Assembly: GCA_963756365.1 (NCBI GenBank)
Contig: CAVWNF010000003.1
Location: 1,612,001 to 1,676,000, forward strand
Direction: 5' to 3'
Source: WHTI01 sp963756365
GTDB lineage: Bacteria > Actinomycetota > CADDZG01 > WHSQ01
DNA: 64,000 nt
Position 1 is the first letter of the stretch. The number at the start of each line of letters is the position of its first letter. Position numbers and translations under genes: made by a program. The notes below the pieces were generated by a model that saw only the letters and a list, made by a program, of their open reading frames with translations, had not been told where the DNA came from and ran no database searches. Positions 1 to 8,568 of this stretch are shown here, piece by piece.

Positions 1-792
1 GCCACTCAACCCTGTCTGCGATGCCGTTGAGCGTCGCCTCGAGACGAACCCGGTCCTCGTCCGACAGACGCAACTCGACGACCTCTCGGGTCGAGTGCTC
101 GGCGATGAGGGCGCGCGGTGAGCCCTCGGTGACGATCTTTGCCTTGTCCATGACGACGAGGCGGTCGCACAACTGCTCGGCTTCGTCCATGTAGTGGGTG
201 GTGATGACGAGCGTGACCCCTCGCTGCTTGAGGCGGTAGAGGCGGTCCCACACGAGGTGTCGGGCCTGCGGGTCGAGGCCGGTCGTCGGCTCGTCGAGCA
301 GCAGCAGATCAGGTTGGTTGATCAGCGCGCGGGCGATCGTGAGCCGGCGCTTCATCCCACCCGATAGGGGCTCGACCTTGCTCTTCGCCTTCTCCTTGAG
401 CTGGACGAACTCGATCAACTCGTCGATGCGGTCCTTGGCGATCGTCCTTCGGGACATCGAAGTAGCGGGCATACATCTCGAGGTTCTCTCGCACCGTCAG
501 CTCGATGTCGAGGTTGTCTATCTGCGGCACGACCCCGATGCGAGCCTTGATCTCGGATGCCTGGGCGACCGGATCCATCCCGATCACCCTGCAGCGAGCC
601 GTCGGACGGCGGCGAGGTGCACCCGATCATCCGCATCGTCGAGGTCTTGCCAGCCCCGTTGGGCCCGAGGAACCCGAACGCCTCTCCCCTACGAACCTCG
701 AAGTCGATGCCGTCGACCGCAACGAACTCACCGAACCGCTTGGTGAGCGAACGCGCTTCGATCAGGGGGCCGTTCTCGGAGCTGGTTGGCAT
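1..792 (-). CDS. ABC transporter ATP-binding protein (DrrA/NodI-like), C-terminus off the left edge, frame broken twice
   Basis: This is the ATPase of a drug- or polysaccharide-type ABC exporter. It starts with ATG at 792 and its Walker A (GPNGAGKTS) lies near residue 45. After two frame changes, near 590 and near 450, the signature LSGGMKRRLTIARALI, Walker B LLLLDEPTTGLDP and H-loop TTHYMDEAEQL are all intact, and the protein then runs off the window. The gene order of motifs and the DEPTTGLDP/THYMDEAEQ wording are typical of the DrrA/NodI family, which energises a separate ABC-2 permease; that permease would lie beyond position 1. No in-frame stop codon is seen once the two shifts are bridged, so the breaks may be assembly indels rather than true inactivation. 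Confidence 0.85.
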
Positions 793-872
793 CGGGGCAT
801 CCTACGCCCGAGGCGTCGACGCCCGGACTCCGCATACGCTGGGGGCCACACGAAACGAGGGAGGGTTCACGG

Positions 873-1382
873 ATGGCCGAACGGACAGATCCACCAGTGG
901 TTGCAGGAGAGAAGGAGACGCTCAGCGCCTTCCTCGACTATCACCGGACGACGCTCGAGATGAAGTGCGAGGGGCTGACCGACGAGCAGCTCCGCACGCG
1001 CGCGGTCGAGCCTTCAACCCTGAGCCTGATGGGCCTCCTGAGACACATGGGTGAGGTCGAGCGATGGTGGTTCCGGATGGTGTTCACGAACGAGAAGGTC
1101 GAGGACCTCTACGACTACACCGACGACGACGACGCCGACTTCAACGACATCGCCGAAGCCACCTACGAGGACGCTCTCTCGAAGTGGAAGGCGGAGTGTG
1201 AGCGGTCCCAGGCCATCCTCGCTGCAGCGGACCTCGATGAGATCAGCAAGCTGGATCCTCCGAAGGACAGGGAACGGGTCTCGATGCGCTGGATCGTCGT
1301 CCACATGATCGAGGAGTACGCCCGCCACAACGGCCACGCCGACCTGTTGCGCGAGCGGATCGACGGGGCCACGGGCGAGTGA
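873..1382 (+). CDS. DinB/DUF664 family protein, paralogue 1
   Basis: A 169-residue protein of the DinB-like four-helix superfamily (DUF664, mini-circle type). Members are putative metal- or thiol-dependent enzymes, but no substrate is known. The ATG at 873 follows a purine-rich GAGGGAGG ribosome site. Visible landmarks are KCEGLTDEQLR near the N-terminus, the LMGLLRHMGEVERWW helix, an acidic DDDDADF stretch and the C-terminal HMIEEYARHNGHADLLRE block with the histidines expected at the metal site. A close paralogue lies at 5815-6318, so the pair brackets the TetR/MMPL block. It is divergent from the ABC ATPase. Confidence 0.85.
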   Translation: MAERTDPPVVAGEKETLSAFLDYHRTTLEMKCEGLTDEQLRTRAVEPSTLSLMGLLRHMGEVERWWFRMVFTNEKVEDLYDYTDDDDADFNDIAEATYEDALSKWKAECERSQAILAAADLDEISKLDPPKDRERVSMRWIVVHMIEEYARHNGHADLLRERIDGATGE

Positions 1383-1494
1383 CCGCCCCTACGGGATAGG
1401 TTCTCGCTCATGGATCGCCTCAACGTCTCGCCGCCATCGAGGAAGCCGGGGGCCGCCGCGACGCGATCGTCGATCCCAAACCGCCGACCGACGA

Positions 1495-2133
1495 CTAGCG
1501 CAACGAGAACGGCGGGTATCGGTCGGTGATCAGCAAGAGGGCGTAGGCCTCGACCCTGGTCCCCCACCGCATGACGCCCTCGATGTAGTCGAAGGCTCCC
1601 CGCGGGTAACGACCGGTGAAGAGGATCGCGAACCAGGCGAAGATCCCGGCGAACAGCGCGCCGATGACCAGAACGATCAGCACGACGAAGTGCGGGATCG
1701 CCAGGAGCCATTTCACGAGCGGCAGGAATCGGTTCAGGTCCTCTTTCGCATCCGGGTAGTCGAGCTCGAGGTGGACCGACTGCTCCTCATCCGTGGACGG
1801 GTAGGCATCGTTCATGAGGAACACGTAGGAGAAGATCCGGGTCGTGAAGCGGGTCAACTCAAGGTTGAAGTCGAACCACCAGCGCGGGTACTTCTGGCGG
1901 AACAGGATCAGTAGCAGCGTCGAGCCGATGATGGCCGTGCCCCCGGTCGCCGCGATCTGGCTCCCTTTGTCGCTTGCGAACTCGAAGCTGGTGCTGCCCC
2001 CGATCGTCGCCAGGACGATGAAGATCGGGATCGCGAAGAGGATCCGGAAGAACGACGACATGCGATCGAGGTCTCGGTCGGGGTAATCGATGTCCAGTCG
2101 TGCTGGGTACGCGGTGGTGGTCACGGGGTCCAT
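1495..2133 (-). CDS. DUF4389 membrane protein
   Basis: A 212-residue integral membrane protein. It shows two related halves, each with a YPARLDIDYP/VHLELDYP-like strand followed by hydrophobic segments, and conserved YPRWWFDFNLELTRF and GRYPRGAFDYIEG blocks, which are the hallmark of DUF4389 proteins. Its function is unknown. About three or four transmembrane helices can be seen (roughly residues 28-48, 58-78, 138-170). The ATG at 2133 lies 24 bases downstream (on this strand) of a promoter region that contains two CTTAC-N3-GTAAG palindromes, so it is probably repressed by the neighbouring TetR protein encoded divergently at 2263. Confidence 0.75.
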   Translation of the reverse strand: MDPVTTTAYPARLDIDYPDRDLDRMSSFFRILFAIPIFIVLATIGGSTSFEFASDKGSQIAATGGTAIIGSTLLLILFRQKYPRWWFDFNLELTRFTTRIFSYVFLMNDAYPSTDEEQSVHLELDYPDAKEDLNRFLPLVKWLLAIPHFVVLIVLVIGALFAGIFAWFAILFTGRYPRGAFDYIEGVMRWGTRVEAYALLLITDRYPPFSLR

Positions 2134-2156
2134 GCGGGTCCTTTCAGATCTGATGA

Positions 2157-2200
2157 CTTACGATGTAAGGGAAGGTATACTTACGACGTAAGCATGTCAA
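2157..2200 (-). promoter_or_regulatory. Promoter with two TetR-type operators upstream of the DUF4389 gene
   Basis: Two 13-bp palindromes, CTTACGATGTAAG at 2157-2169 and CTTACGACGTAAG at 2180-2192, start 23 bp apart. On the minus strand a TTGACA -35 box (plus-strand 2195-2200) precedes the second palindrome and a TATACC-like -10 follows it (plus-strand 2174-2179), although the spacer of about 15 bp is short. The half-sites match those in front of the MMPL gene, so the same repressor probably binds both. Confidence 0.6.
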
Positions 2201-2262
2201 GGACTACCGACTTCTCCCCCATGCTCACCTGTATCTTCGAGGAGAGGAAAGGCAGATAGCGG

Positions 2263-2957
2263 ATGGCGGCCCAGGCGGACACGAACACTGAGACCCGCTC
2301 CCCCCTCAACCGCGAGCGGGTGCTGGCGGCGGCGATGGCTCTCGCCGACAAAGAGGGCATCGGCTCCCTCAGCATGCGCAAGGTCGGCCATGAACTCGGG
2401 GTCGAGGCGATGTCCCTCTACAACCACGTCGCCAACAAAGAGGATCTGCTCGATGGCCTCGTCGACCTCGTCCTCGGAGAGATCGACCCTGTGCCGACCG
2501 AAGGTGACTGGAAGACGAAGATGAAGGCACGGATCCTGTCGGCTCGCGGTGCACTGCTCCGTCACCCATGGGCATCCCGGGTCATCGAGACGCGCAAGAC
2601 CCCCACCCCCGCCGTCCTCGATCACATGGAGACAACGCTCGCGATCCTGCGCGACGGCGGCTTCTCGGTCGACCTCACGCATCACTCCCTACATGCACTA
2701 GGGCAGCAGGGCGTTCGGTTTCGCCCAGGAGCTGTACGACGACAGCAGCGACCTCGATGACGAGATGGAGGCCATGATGATGAAGATGGCCGACCGCTAT
2801 CCCGCGCATCATCGAGATGGCGATGGAGATCAGCCACGACGCCGAATCGGTGGTCGGGAAAGGCTGCGACGACCAGTTCGAATTCGAGTTCTCGCTCGAT
2901 CTCATCCTCGACGGCCTCGAGCGCCTGCGAGCAGCCGAGGAACAAGCCGCCTCCTAG
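2263..2957 (+). CDS. TetR family repressor with tetracycline-repressor-like C-terminal domain, two frame breaks
   Basis: A ligand-responsive repressor. The N-terminal helix-turn-helix is clear (residues about 15-60: GSLSMRKVGHELGVEAMSLY then NHVANKEDLLDG). The C-terminal part has the TetR_C_1 look (HPWASRVIETRK, then FGFAQELYDD and the ending FEFSLDLILDGLERL). The reading frame changes near 2702, where a GGG run seems one base too long, and again near 2806; bridged, it gives about 230 residues with no internal stop. It is flanked by promoters carrying the same CTTAC-N3-GTA operator, divergent from DUF4389 and co-directional with the MMPL transporter, so it very likely controls both and itself. 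Whether the breaks are real is unknown. Confidence 0.8.
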
Positions 2958-3010
2958 TCCCCCAGCTCCACCCCGGATCCGTCCGATCTTGGGTTCTTCC
3001 CTCCCCGCGC

Positions 3011-3076
3011 TTGACTTGCTTACGGTGTACGTCTATAACTTACACCGTACACTTACAGCGTACGCTTACGGCGTAC
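3011..3076 (+). promoter_or_regulatory. Sigma-70-like promoter covered by four TetR operator copies, upstream of the MMPL gene
   Basis: TTGACT (3011-3016) and TATAAC (3034-3039) are separated by 17 bp. Four 12-bp sites follow the pattern CTTAC-N3-GTAC: CTTACGGTGTAC (3019-3030, inside the spacer), CTTACACCGTAC (3039-3050, at the -10), CTTACAGCGTAC (3052-3063) and CTTACGGCGTAC (3065-3076). The last three start 13 bp apart. Binding across this array would block RNA polymerase directly. Confidence 0.7.
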
Positions 3077-3098
3077 ATTACTGGGAGGGGCTCCACAG

Positions 3099-5324
3099 AT
3101 GAAACTGTCAACCGAATCACTGGCCCGCTCGGCCGCCCGCCGCCCGTGGCGGACCGTGGCCGTTTGGGTCGTACTGCTGATCACCGCCGGGGTGCTCGCA
3201 TCGCAGCTGCTCGGCGATTCGCTCACCACCGACACCGACTTCACCAACGAGCCCGAGGCCAAGACGGCCACGCTCCTGCTCCAAGAGAAGCTGCGCGGCG
3301 CGGACCGGGACACCGAGTTCGTGGTCGTCACGGCCGGGACGCCTGCCACCGAAGCTGAGTACCAGGCGTACATCGGCGAGCTTCAGGGCGCTATCGCCGG
3401 ACTCGACGTCGTCGAGCACGTCGGCAGCTACCTGACCGAAGACGGGCCGGTATCGGAGAGCGGTACGACGACGCTCCTGCCGGTAACGCTCGCCGATGGC
3501 GAGACGACCGAGGGGGATGCCGCCGAGCTCGTTTCGGAAGCGGTCGCTGACGTCAGCGCGCCGGCGGGCTTCCGTGCATTGGTCGCCGGACCCGCAACGC
3601 TCGAGAACGAGTTCATCGAGCTGGCGGAGGAGGGTCTCAAGAAGGGCGAGGGCATCGGCATCCTCGTCGCTCTCGTCGTACTGATCCTCGTGTTCGGAGC
3701 GGTGGTCGCCGGACTGATCCCGATCATCCTTGGGATCGCCTCCATCATGATCGCCCTAGGTGCTGCGGCGCTGTTCGGTCAGGTCTTCGAGCTCCCGTTC
3801 TTCATCTCGAACATCATCACGATGATCGGCCTCGCGGTCGGCATCGACTACTCGCTCTTCATCGTCTCTCGCTTCCGTGAAGAGCGCGCAGCTGGTTATG
3901 AGGTGCCCGATGCGATCGCACGCGCAGGTGCGACCGCAGGCAAGGCGGTTGCCTTCTCCGGTCTGACCGTTGTGATCGCGCTCTCGGGCATGTTCCTTCT
4001 GCCCAACACGATCTATCGCAGCATGGGTCTCGGAGCGATCCTCGTAGTGATGATCGCGGTCGCTGCGGCGATGTCGTTGCTCCCTGCAGTGCTCTCGCTG
4101 ATGGGCGACAAGGTGAACGCCCTGAAGATCCGAGGTCGTAGGAGCGGCGGCGCCACCAAGGGCCGGTTCTGGGAGAAGATCGCTGGGGTCGTGATGCGGC
4201 GCCCGGTGACCAGCCTGTTGGCGGCCGGCGGCGTGCTCGTGATCGCCGCGCTCCCCTTCTTCAGCATGCACGAGGGCTTCTCGGGCGTGAGCACGTTGCC
4301 GGATGGAGCGGGTTCGAAGGAAGCGTTCCTGATCCTCGAGGACGAGTTCTCCGGTGGACTCGGCTCTCCGGTCGAGATCGTCGTCGACGGCACCATCGAT
4401 GGTGATGCGCGCGCTGCGATCGACGATCTTCGCGCGGCACTCGACGGAGATAGCTCGTTCGGGCCCTCGACGCTCGAGGTGAACGATGCGGGCGATCTCG
4501 CACTCGTCTCCGTGCCGCTCAATGGCGACATCGCAGGTGACGCCGCGATCGATGTCGTCCGTGATGTGCGGGACAGCGTCGTGCCCGCAGCATTCAACGG
4601 GACCGGCATCGATGTCTACGTCGGTGGCGACACCGCGTACAACATCGACTACCTCGACCAGGCACGGACCTACACGCCGATCGTGTTCCTGTTCGTCCTC
4701 GGACTGTCGTTCGTGCTCCTCACGGTCGCGTTCCGCTCGCTCGTCATCCCGGTGAAGGCGATCGCGATGAACCTCTTGTCGGTCGGTGCCGCCTACGGGA
4801 TGGTCACGATGTTCTTCCAGGAGGGCGTGGGTCCGGAGTTCGTCAAGGACATCGCATCGTGGCTCGGCTTCGGACAGGTCGAAGCGATCGAGGCCGGGAT
4901 GCCTCTGTTCATGTTCAGCATCCTGTTCGGACTCTCGATGGACTACCACGTGTTCCTTCTCAGCCGGATCCGCGAGCGGTTCGATCAGACCGGCGACAAC
5001 GCTGAGTCTGTCGCCCATGGTCTCAGGACCACGGGGTCGCTGATCACCGGAGCGGCAGCCATCATGGTGGCGGTATTCGCGGGCTTCGCAGCCGCGCCGC
5101 TCGTCGGCCTGCAGCAGATGGGCTTCGGTCTCGCCGTCGCCGTGGCACTCGATGCCACGATCGTCAGGTCCATCCTCGTCCCCGCGACGATGAAGCTCCT
5201 CGGCGACCGCAACTGGTATCTGCCGAGCTGGCTCCAGTGGCTGCCGGAGATCCACATCGAGGGCACCACGACACACGACATCTCGCTCGACGAACTCGAG
5301 CCGGAACTGGTCCCGGTCGGCTAG
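3099..5324 (+). CDS. MMPL family RND-type transporter
   Basis: A 741-residue, proton-driven exporter of the MMPL/YdfJ branch of the RND superfamily, acting in the cytoplasmic membrane on lipids or hydrophobic drugs. It has the two-fold repeated layout: TM1 (about 17-37), an extracytoplasmic domain, five TMs (about 175-330) with VGIDYSLFIVSRFREE, then TM7 (about 363-385), a second extracytoplasmic domain, and five more TMs with the matching GLSMDYHVFLLSRIRE motif. The ATG at 3099 follows GGGAGGGG. It is preceded by the TetR operator array and followed by a strong terminator, so it is a single-gene transcript induced when the upstream TetR protein releases. Confidence 0.92.
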   Translation: MKLSTESLARSAARRPWRTVAVWVVLLITAGVLASQLLGDSLTTDTDFTNEPEAKTATLLLQEKLRGADRDTEFVVVTAGTPATEAEYQAYIGELQGAIAGLDVVEHVGSYLTEDGPVSESGTTTLLPVTLADGETTEGDAAELVSEAVADVSAPAGFRALVAGPATLENEFIELAEEGLKKGEGIGILVALVVLILVFGAVVAGLIPIILGIASIMIALGAAALFGQVFELPFFISNIITMIGLAVGIDYSLFIVSRFREERAAGYEVPDAIARAGATAGKAVAFSGLTVVIALSGMFLLPNTIYRSMGLGAILVVMIAVAAAMSLLPAVLSLMGDKVNALKIRGRRSGGATKGRFWEKIAGVVMRRPVTSLLAAGGVLVIAALPFFSMHEGFSGVSTLPDGAGSKEAFLILEDEFSGGLGSPVEIVVDGTIDGDARAAIDDLRAALDGDSSFGPSTLEVNDAGDLALVSVPLNGDIAGDAAIDVVRDVRDSVVPAAFNGTGIDVYVGGDTAYNIDYLDQARTYTPIVFLFVLGLSFVLLTVAFRSLVIPVKAIAMNLLSVGAAYGMVTMFFQEGVGPEFVKDIASWLGFGQVEAIEAGMPLFMFSILFGLSMDYHVFLLSRIRERFDQTGDNAESVAHGLRTTGSLITGAAAIMVAVFAGFAAAPLVGLQQMGFGLAVAVALDATIVRSILVPATMKLLGDRNWYLPSWLQWLPEIHIEGTTTHDISLDELEPELVPVG

Positions 5325-5340
5325 AAACGGAGTGGAAGGG

Positions 5341-5364
5341 AGAGGGGGGCGATCGCCCCCCTCT
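5341..5364 (+). terminator. Rho-independent terminator after the MMPL gene
   Basis: A perfect palindrome: AGAGGGGGGC (5341-5350), GATC, then GCCCCCCTCT (5355-5364), followed by TTTCG. It lies 17 bases after the MMPL stop codon. The T-tract is short. Confidence 0.75.
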
Positions 5365-5402
5365 TTCGCGCCGAGTGGCGTAGAACGGGTAGTTTGCTGC
5401 GG

Positions 5403-5798
5403 ATGGAGCGCACCAACATCTCATCCGGGTCGCCGTGGGAGCCGAAGATCGGCTTCAGCCGCGCGGTTCGGGTCGGTGATCAGGTTCATATCTCCGGCAC
5501 CGCGCCCATCTGGCCCGACGGTTCGTGCGACCCGGACCCCTACGTCCAGGCGAAGAGGTGCATCGAGATCATGCTCGAGGCGCTCAAGGACGCCGGCGGC
5601 CGCCCGGAGGACGTGGTGAGGACCAGGATGTTCCTGATCGATGCAGGCGATGTCGACGCGGTCGGTAGAGCGCACGGTGAGTTCTTCTCGGAGATCCGCC
5701 CGGCATCGACGATGGTCCTGGCCGGTGGCCTCCTCGATGAGCGCTGGAAGATCGAGATGGAAGCCGACGCGATCCTGTCCACCAAAGAGTTGCACTAG
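5403..5798 (+). CDS. RidA/YjgF-YER057c-UK114 family protein
   Basis: A 131-residue trimeric RidA-like enamine/imine deaminase or related protein. The ATG at 5403 is chosen because MERTNISSGSPWE matches the family N-terminus. Family blocks are present: VGDQVHISGTAP near residue 25, the central EIMLEALKDAGGRPEDVVRTRMFL and the C-terminal RPASTMVLAGGLLDERWKIEMEADAI. The arginine in VVRTRMF corresponds to the family's substrate-carboxylate residue region. It is followed after 16 bases by a DinB paralogue on the same strand, so the two probably form one transcript. Confidence 0.85.
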   Translation: MERTNISSGSPWEPKIGFSRAVRVGDQVHISGTAPIWPDGSCDPDPYVQAKRCIEIMLEALKDAGGRPEDVVRTRMFLIDAGDVDAVGRAHGEFFSEIRPASTMVLAGGLLDERWKIEMEADAILSTKELH

Positions 5799-5814
5799 GA
5801 AGGGGCCGAACATC

Positions 5815-6318
5815 GTGGAGAGGAAGATGCCCGGCCTCGATCTAGGGGAGAAAGAGATGCTCGTCGCGTGGCTCGAGTTCCACCGAGCCACCCTGGCCTG
5901 GAAGTGTGAGGGACTAACCGACGAGCAACTCCGCGAGCGCTCTGTACCACCCTCGACCCTGAGTCTGATCGGACTCCTCCGTCACATGGCGGATGTCGAG
6001 CGGGGATGGTTCCGCATCACCTTCGCCGGCGAGGACATCGATTACGTCTTCGACTACTCGGAGGACGACGACGCCGAGTTCAACGACACCGCGACCGCCA
6101 CCCACGCGGAGGCCCTCGCTCAGTGGGAGGCGGAGTGCGATAAGGCTCGTGAGATCGTCGCCGGGGCCGAGATGAACGACATGGCCGCGAAGGAACGACG
6201 CGGGGAGCCCGTTTCGATGCGTTGGATCATGACCCACATGATCGAGGAGTACGCCCGCCACAACGGCCACGCCGACCTCCTACGCGAGAGCATCGACGGG
6301 GCAACCGGGGACTACTAG
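5815..6318 (+). CDS. DinB/DUF664 family protein, paralogue 2
   Basis: A 167-residue protein closely similar to the one at 873-1382. Shared segments include KCEGLTDEQLRER, STLSLIGLLRHMADVERGWF and MRWIMTHMIEEYARHNGHAD. GTG at 5815 is preferred because AGGAAGGGG lies about 8 bases upstream; ATG at 5827 is an alternative that removes only four residues. It probably shares a transcript with the RidA gene. Like its paralogue it is a putative thiol- or metal-dependent enzyme of unknown substrate. Confidence 0.85.
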   Translation: MERKMPGLDLGEKEMLVAWLEFHRATLAWKCEGLTDEQLRERSVPPSTLSLIGLLRHMADVERGWFRITFAGEDIDYVFDYSEDDDAEFNDTATATHAEALAQWEAECDKAREIVAGAEMNDMAAKERRGEPVSMRWIMTHMIEEYARHNGHADLLRESIDGATGDY

Positions 6319-6506
6319 CCCCATCTGGATCCAGTCGCTACCACTCGACCAGTTTCCACACCTCCGGGAGCATGCCGGCGGGTTCGTCGCCGATCCGGGC
6401 AAGGACGGCAGCGGCGGCTTTCCCCCACCATCGGGGGAGCGATACGCGGGTGTCTGACGTTGCGTAGCGACTCCTGGCTCATCCGGAGAAGCCTAGGAGG
6501 TTCGGC
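6319..6506. other. Intergenic stretch with a possible decayed coding remnant
   Basis: No gene with a start codon is seen. On the minus strand (about 6487 to 6349) one frame reads a 46-residue stretch ending LPEVWKLVEW and a stop, with protein-like composition (GKAAAAVLARIGDEPAGM) but no start or ribosome site. It could be the tail of a lost gene or chance in GC-rich DNA. Confidence 0.2.
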
Positions 6507-6932
6507 TCAGATCGAGTGAGTTCGGTGGGTGATGAGCCAAGCGATGCAGTAGATGGTGAGCCCCAGGCAGGAGAACGCGAAGACCCCCCAGCCGACGAGC
6601 AGATGAGGCGAGTGGAAACCTCCGCTCAGCCAGATCAGATTGTTGACGAACCCGATCGCACAAACAACCCCGGCGAAACCGAAGACGATCACCGCCGCGA
6701 CCGCCGCCGATCGTCGCCCCTTACCGAATCCACTCGCGATCACCGCAACGACGCCCGAGGCAAAGGCAAGCGCGAGGAGGATCGCTATCATGCCGGCATC
6801 CTGAAGACCGTTCGACCCAAACCCCGGCGTGGAGAAGAATTCGAACGCCCACAGGAACAGCGAAGCGGGGATGTGGGCGAACATGACCCCGGTCGCGATC
6901 TTCGCGTCGGCAGCGACCTGCTCGTCCGACAT
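6507..6932 (-). CDS. Small four-helix membrane protein, unrecognised
   Basis: A 141-residue protein I do not recognise. Four hydrophobic segments are visible: about 12-33 (ATGVMFAHIPASLFLWAFEFF), 45-68, 76-100 and 110-133. The first helix carries FAHIPASLFLWAFEFF and a basic GKGRRS loop follows helix 2. The ATG at 6932 overlaps the stop codon of the short Tat-signal open frame upstream (TGATG arrangement), suggesting translational coupling, or that a longer ancestral gene has been broken here. The quoted helix is given only in part. Confidence 0.6.
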   Translation of the reverse strand: MSDEQVAADAKIATGVMFAHIPASLFLWAFEFFSTPGFGSNGLQDAGMIAILLALAFASGVVAVIASGFGKGRRSAAVAAVIVFGFAGVVCAIGFVNNLIWLSGGFHSPHLLVGWGVFAFSCLGLTIYCIAWLITHRTHSI

Positions 6933-7084
6933 CAGGCCGTGCCCGGGAACAGCCGCGACTCTCGTGAGGTAGAGAACTCGGCGGTCGGGCCGAGACTCCC
7001 GGCGAACGCTCCCAAGGGGCGAGCCACCAGGAGCGCGCCGGCAGCGGCTCCCGTCTTCATGAATTCCCGTCTGCTGAGCGGCAT
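6932..7084 (-). CDS. 50-residue Tat-signal peptide open frame, probably a truncated exported protein
   Basis: The ATG at 7084 follows GAGGAGAG. The product begins MPLSRREFMKTGAAAGALLV, a textbook twin-arginine signal, continues with about 25 residues (ending SRLFPGTA) and stops. A Tat signal with no folded domain is not expected to be functional alone. The tail SRESRLFPGTA resembles the start of the mature part of some Tat-exported metallohydrolases, but that is only an impression. It is more likely the leftover 5' end of a larger gene, or a gene fused by deletion to the downstream membrane protein. Confidence 0.45.
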   Translation of the reverse strand: MPLSRREFMKTGAAAGALLVARPLGAFAGSLGPTAEFSTSRESRLFPGTA

Positions 7085-7258
7085 GGGAAGCTCTCCTCGG
7101 ATGATCGGAACCACTTAGGTGGGTTGTTCGTCTCCGATCGGCTCGTTTCCTGCCTGGACCTTCGATCATCAGGACTCCAAGTTGTTGCGCGTGGTTATCC
7201 TTCCCAGGGATCATCTTCAGGCTCCACGCCACAGCAAGGCATTCAAAACGGGCGACTA

Positions 7259-8416
7259 CTAGCCGATAACGGGTTCCTCGCTCTTGCGCGCGAGCGTGCC
7301 GTCGATGAGCGCAGTGACCATCGGGCCCGCTACCGCGAGGATCAGGACGTAGGTCACGGCAACTGCCTCGAACCGCGGGGGTGCACCCGATACCGCGGCG
7401 ATTCCGGCGATCGCGAGTGAGAACTCTCCTCTCGCTACCAGCCTGGCCCCCGTGCGAAGCCTGTCGTGCGCAGGAAGGTCGCGCGCTCCCCACCATGCGG
7501 TCGCGATCTTCGTGGCGATCCCGATGATGGCGAGCGCGGCGGCCACTCCCAAAACCGGAGGGATCTCGGTGGGGTCGGCCGTGAGGCCAACGAAAGTGAA
7601 GAACAGTGCGGCGAAGAGGTCCCTGAGTGGGGCCAGCAAGGATCGTGCTGCCTTGGCAGCCGGACCCGAGAGAACGATGCCCAGCAACAGCGCGACCACC
7701 GCGGCACTGATGCCGACGGCTTCGGCCGCACCTGCGAGGAGAAGGGTGAGTCCGAGGATCGTGAGCAGCAGAGCCTCGTCCGAGCGATCGAAGATGACGC
7801 TACTGACACCGACGCTCATGCGAGTCGCCAGCAGCAACATGACGATCACTCCCGCGACCCCTGCTAGGGCACCTGCGAACGCGACCGGACCCGCTTCACC
7901 GGTTGCGAAGACCCCGATCACCGGCAGATACACGGCCATGACGAGATCCTCGATGACGAGGAGGGACAGGACGGTGCTAGAGATCGCCGGCCCCACATCT
8001 TTGCCCGACAGAAGCCGCGCTCCGATCCCCGACGAGGTTACGTAGGTGACTCCGCCGAGGGCCACGCAGCCCAGCACACCGAAGTCGAGGAGAACCCCGA
8101 CGATCACGCCCGGGGTGAGGTTGAGAACGAGGTCGAGGATGCCGATCCGCTTGCGCTGACTCATCGTGCGCAACAGCTGGGACGCCGAGTACTCGAGCCC
8201 GAGCATGAACAGCAGCAGGATCAGCCCGATCTCTGCGCCGACCGAGACGAATCGCTCCGAAGTGACGAGAGGCTGGAGGCCGCCCTCGCCGAACGCGAGA
8301 CCGGCGAGGAGGAACAGCGGGATGGTAGGGATCGAGAAGCGTGACGCGACCCGAGACAGCACCGCGAGCCCAACCAGGATTGCGCCGATCTCGACGAAAA
8401 GCTCGGGATGCTCCAC
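7259..8416 (-). CDS. CPA2-type cation:proton antiporter (KefB/NapA-like)
   Basis: A 385-residue polytopic membrane protein exchanging Na+ or K+ for protons. About twelve hydrophobic segments fill the sequence. Family blocks are visible: IPTIPLFLLAGLAFGEGG near residue 30, LLLFMLGLEYS near 75, the VLSLLVIEDLVMAVYLP region near 150 containing the ED pair, and RGEFSLAIAGIAA near 335. It ends straight after the transport domain, so it lacks the C-terminal TrkA-N/RCK nucleotide-sensing domain found in KefB/KefC. It is divergent from the VOC gene. Confidence 0.9.
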   Translation of the reverse strand: MEHPELFVEIGAILVGLAVLSRVASRFSIPTIPLFLLAGLAFGEGGLQPLVTSERFVSVGAEIGLILLLFMLGLEYSASQLLRTMSQRKRIGILDLVLNLTPGVIVGVLLDFGVLGCVALGGVTYVTSSGIGARLLSGKDVGPAISSTVLSLLVIEDLVMAVYLPVIGVFATGEAGPVAFAGALAGVAGVIVMLLLATRMSVGVSSVIFDRSDEALLLTILGLTLLLAGAAEAVGISAAVVALLLGIVLSGPAAKAARSLLAPLRDLFAALFFTFVGLTADPTEIPPVLGVAAALAIIGIATKIATAWWGARDLPAHDRLRTGARLVARGEFSLAIAGIAAVSGAPPRFEAVAVTYVLILAVAGPMVTALIDGTLARKSEEPVIG

Positions 8417-8568
8417 GTCACCTTCCTACCATCGCCTGATTGGTTGCTTTGTTGCTGTGCGTATCGGCGCACCCGCGATCGCATCGGTAACGCTGATTCC
8501 TCGACGGGCCTGCGGGGCATGACCTAGTCATGAACATCAAAGAGCTATTTCCCGCTGGCGCGTAGTCG

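Noticed and set aside
3756..5276. 506-codon open frame on the minus strand inside the MMPL gene
   Set aside because: Antisense shadow caused by GC-rich third positions; its Asp/Arg/His-rich product has no family-like block, and the MMPL protein on the other strand has all family motifs.
8530..8565. 11-codon open frame (MNIKELFPAGA) just ahead of the VOC gene as a leader peptide
   Set aside because: No ribosome site, no attenuator-like hairpin and no codon bias; such short frames are expected by chance.
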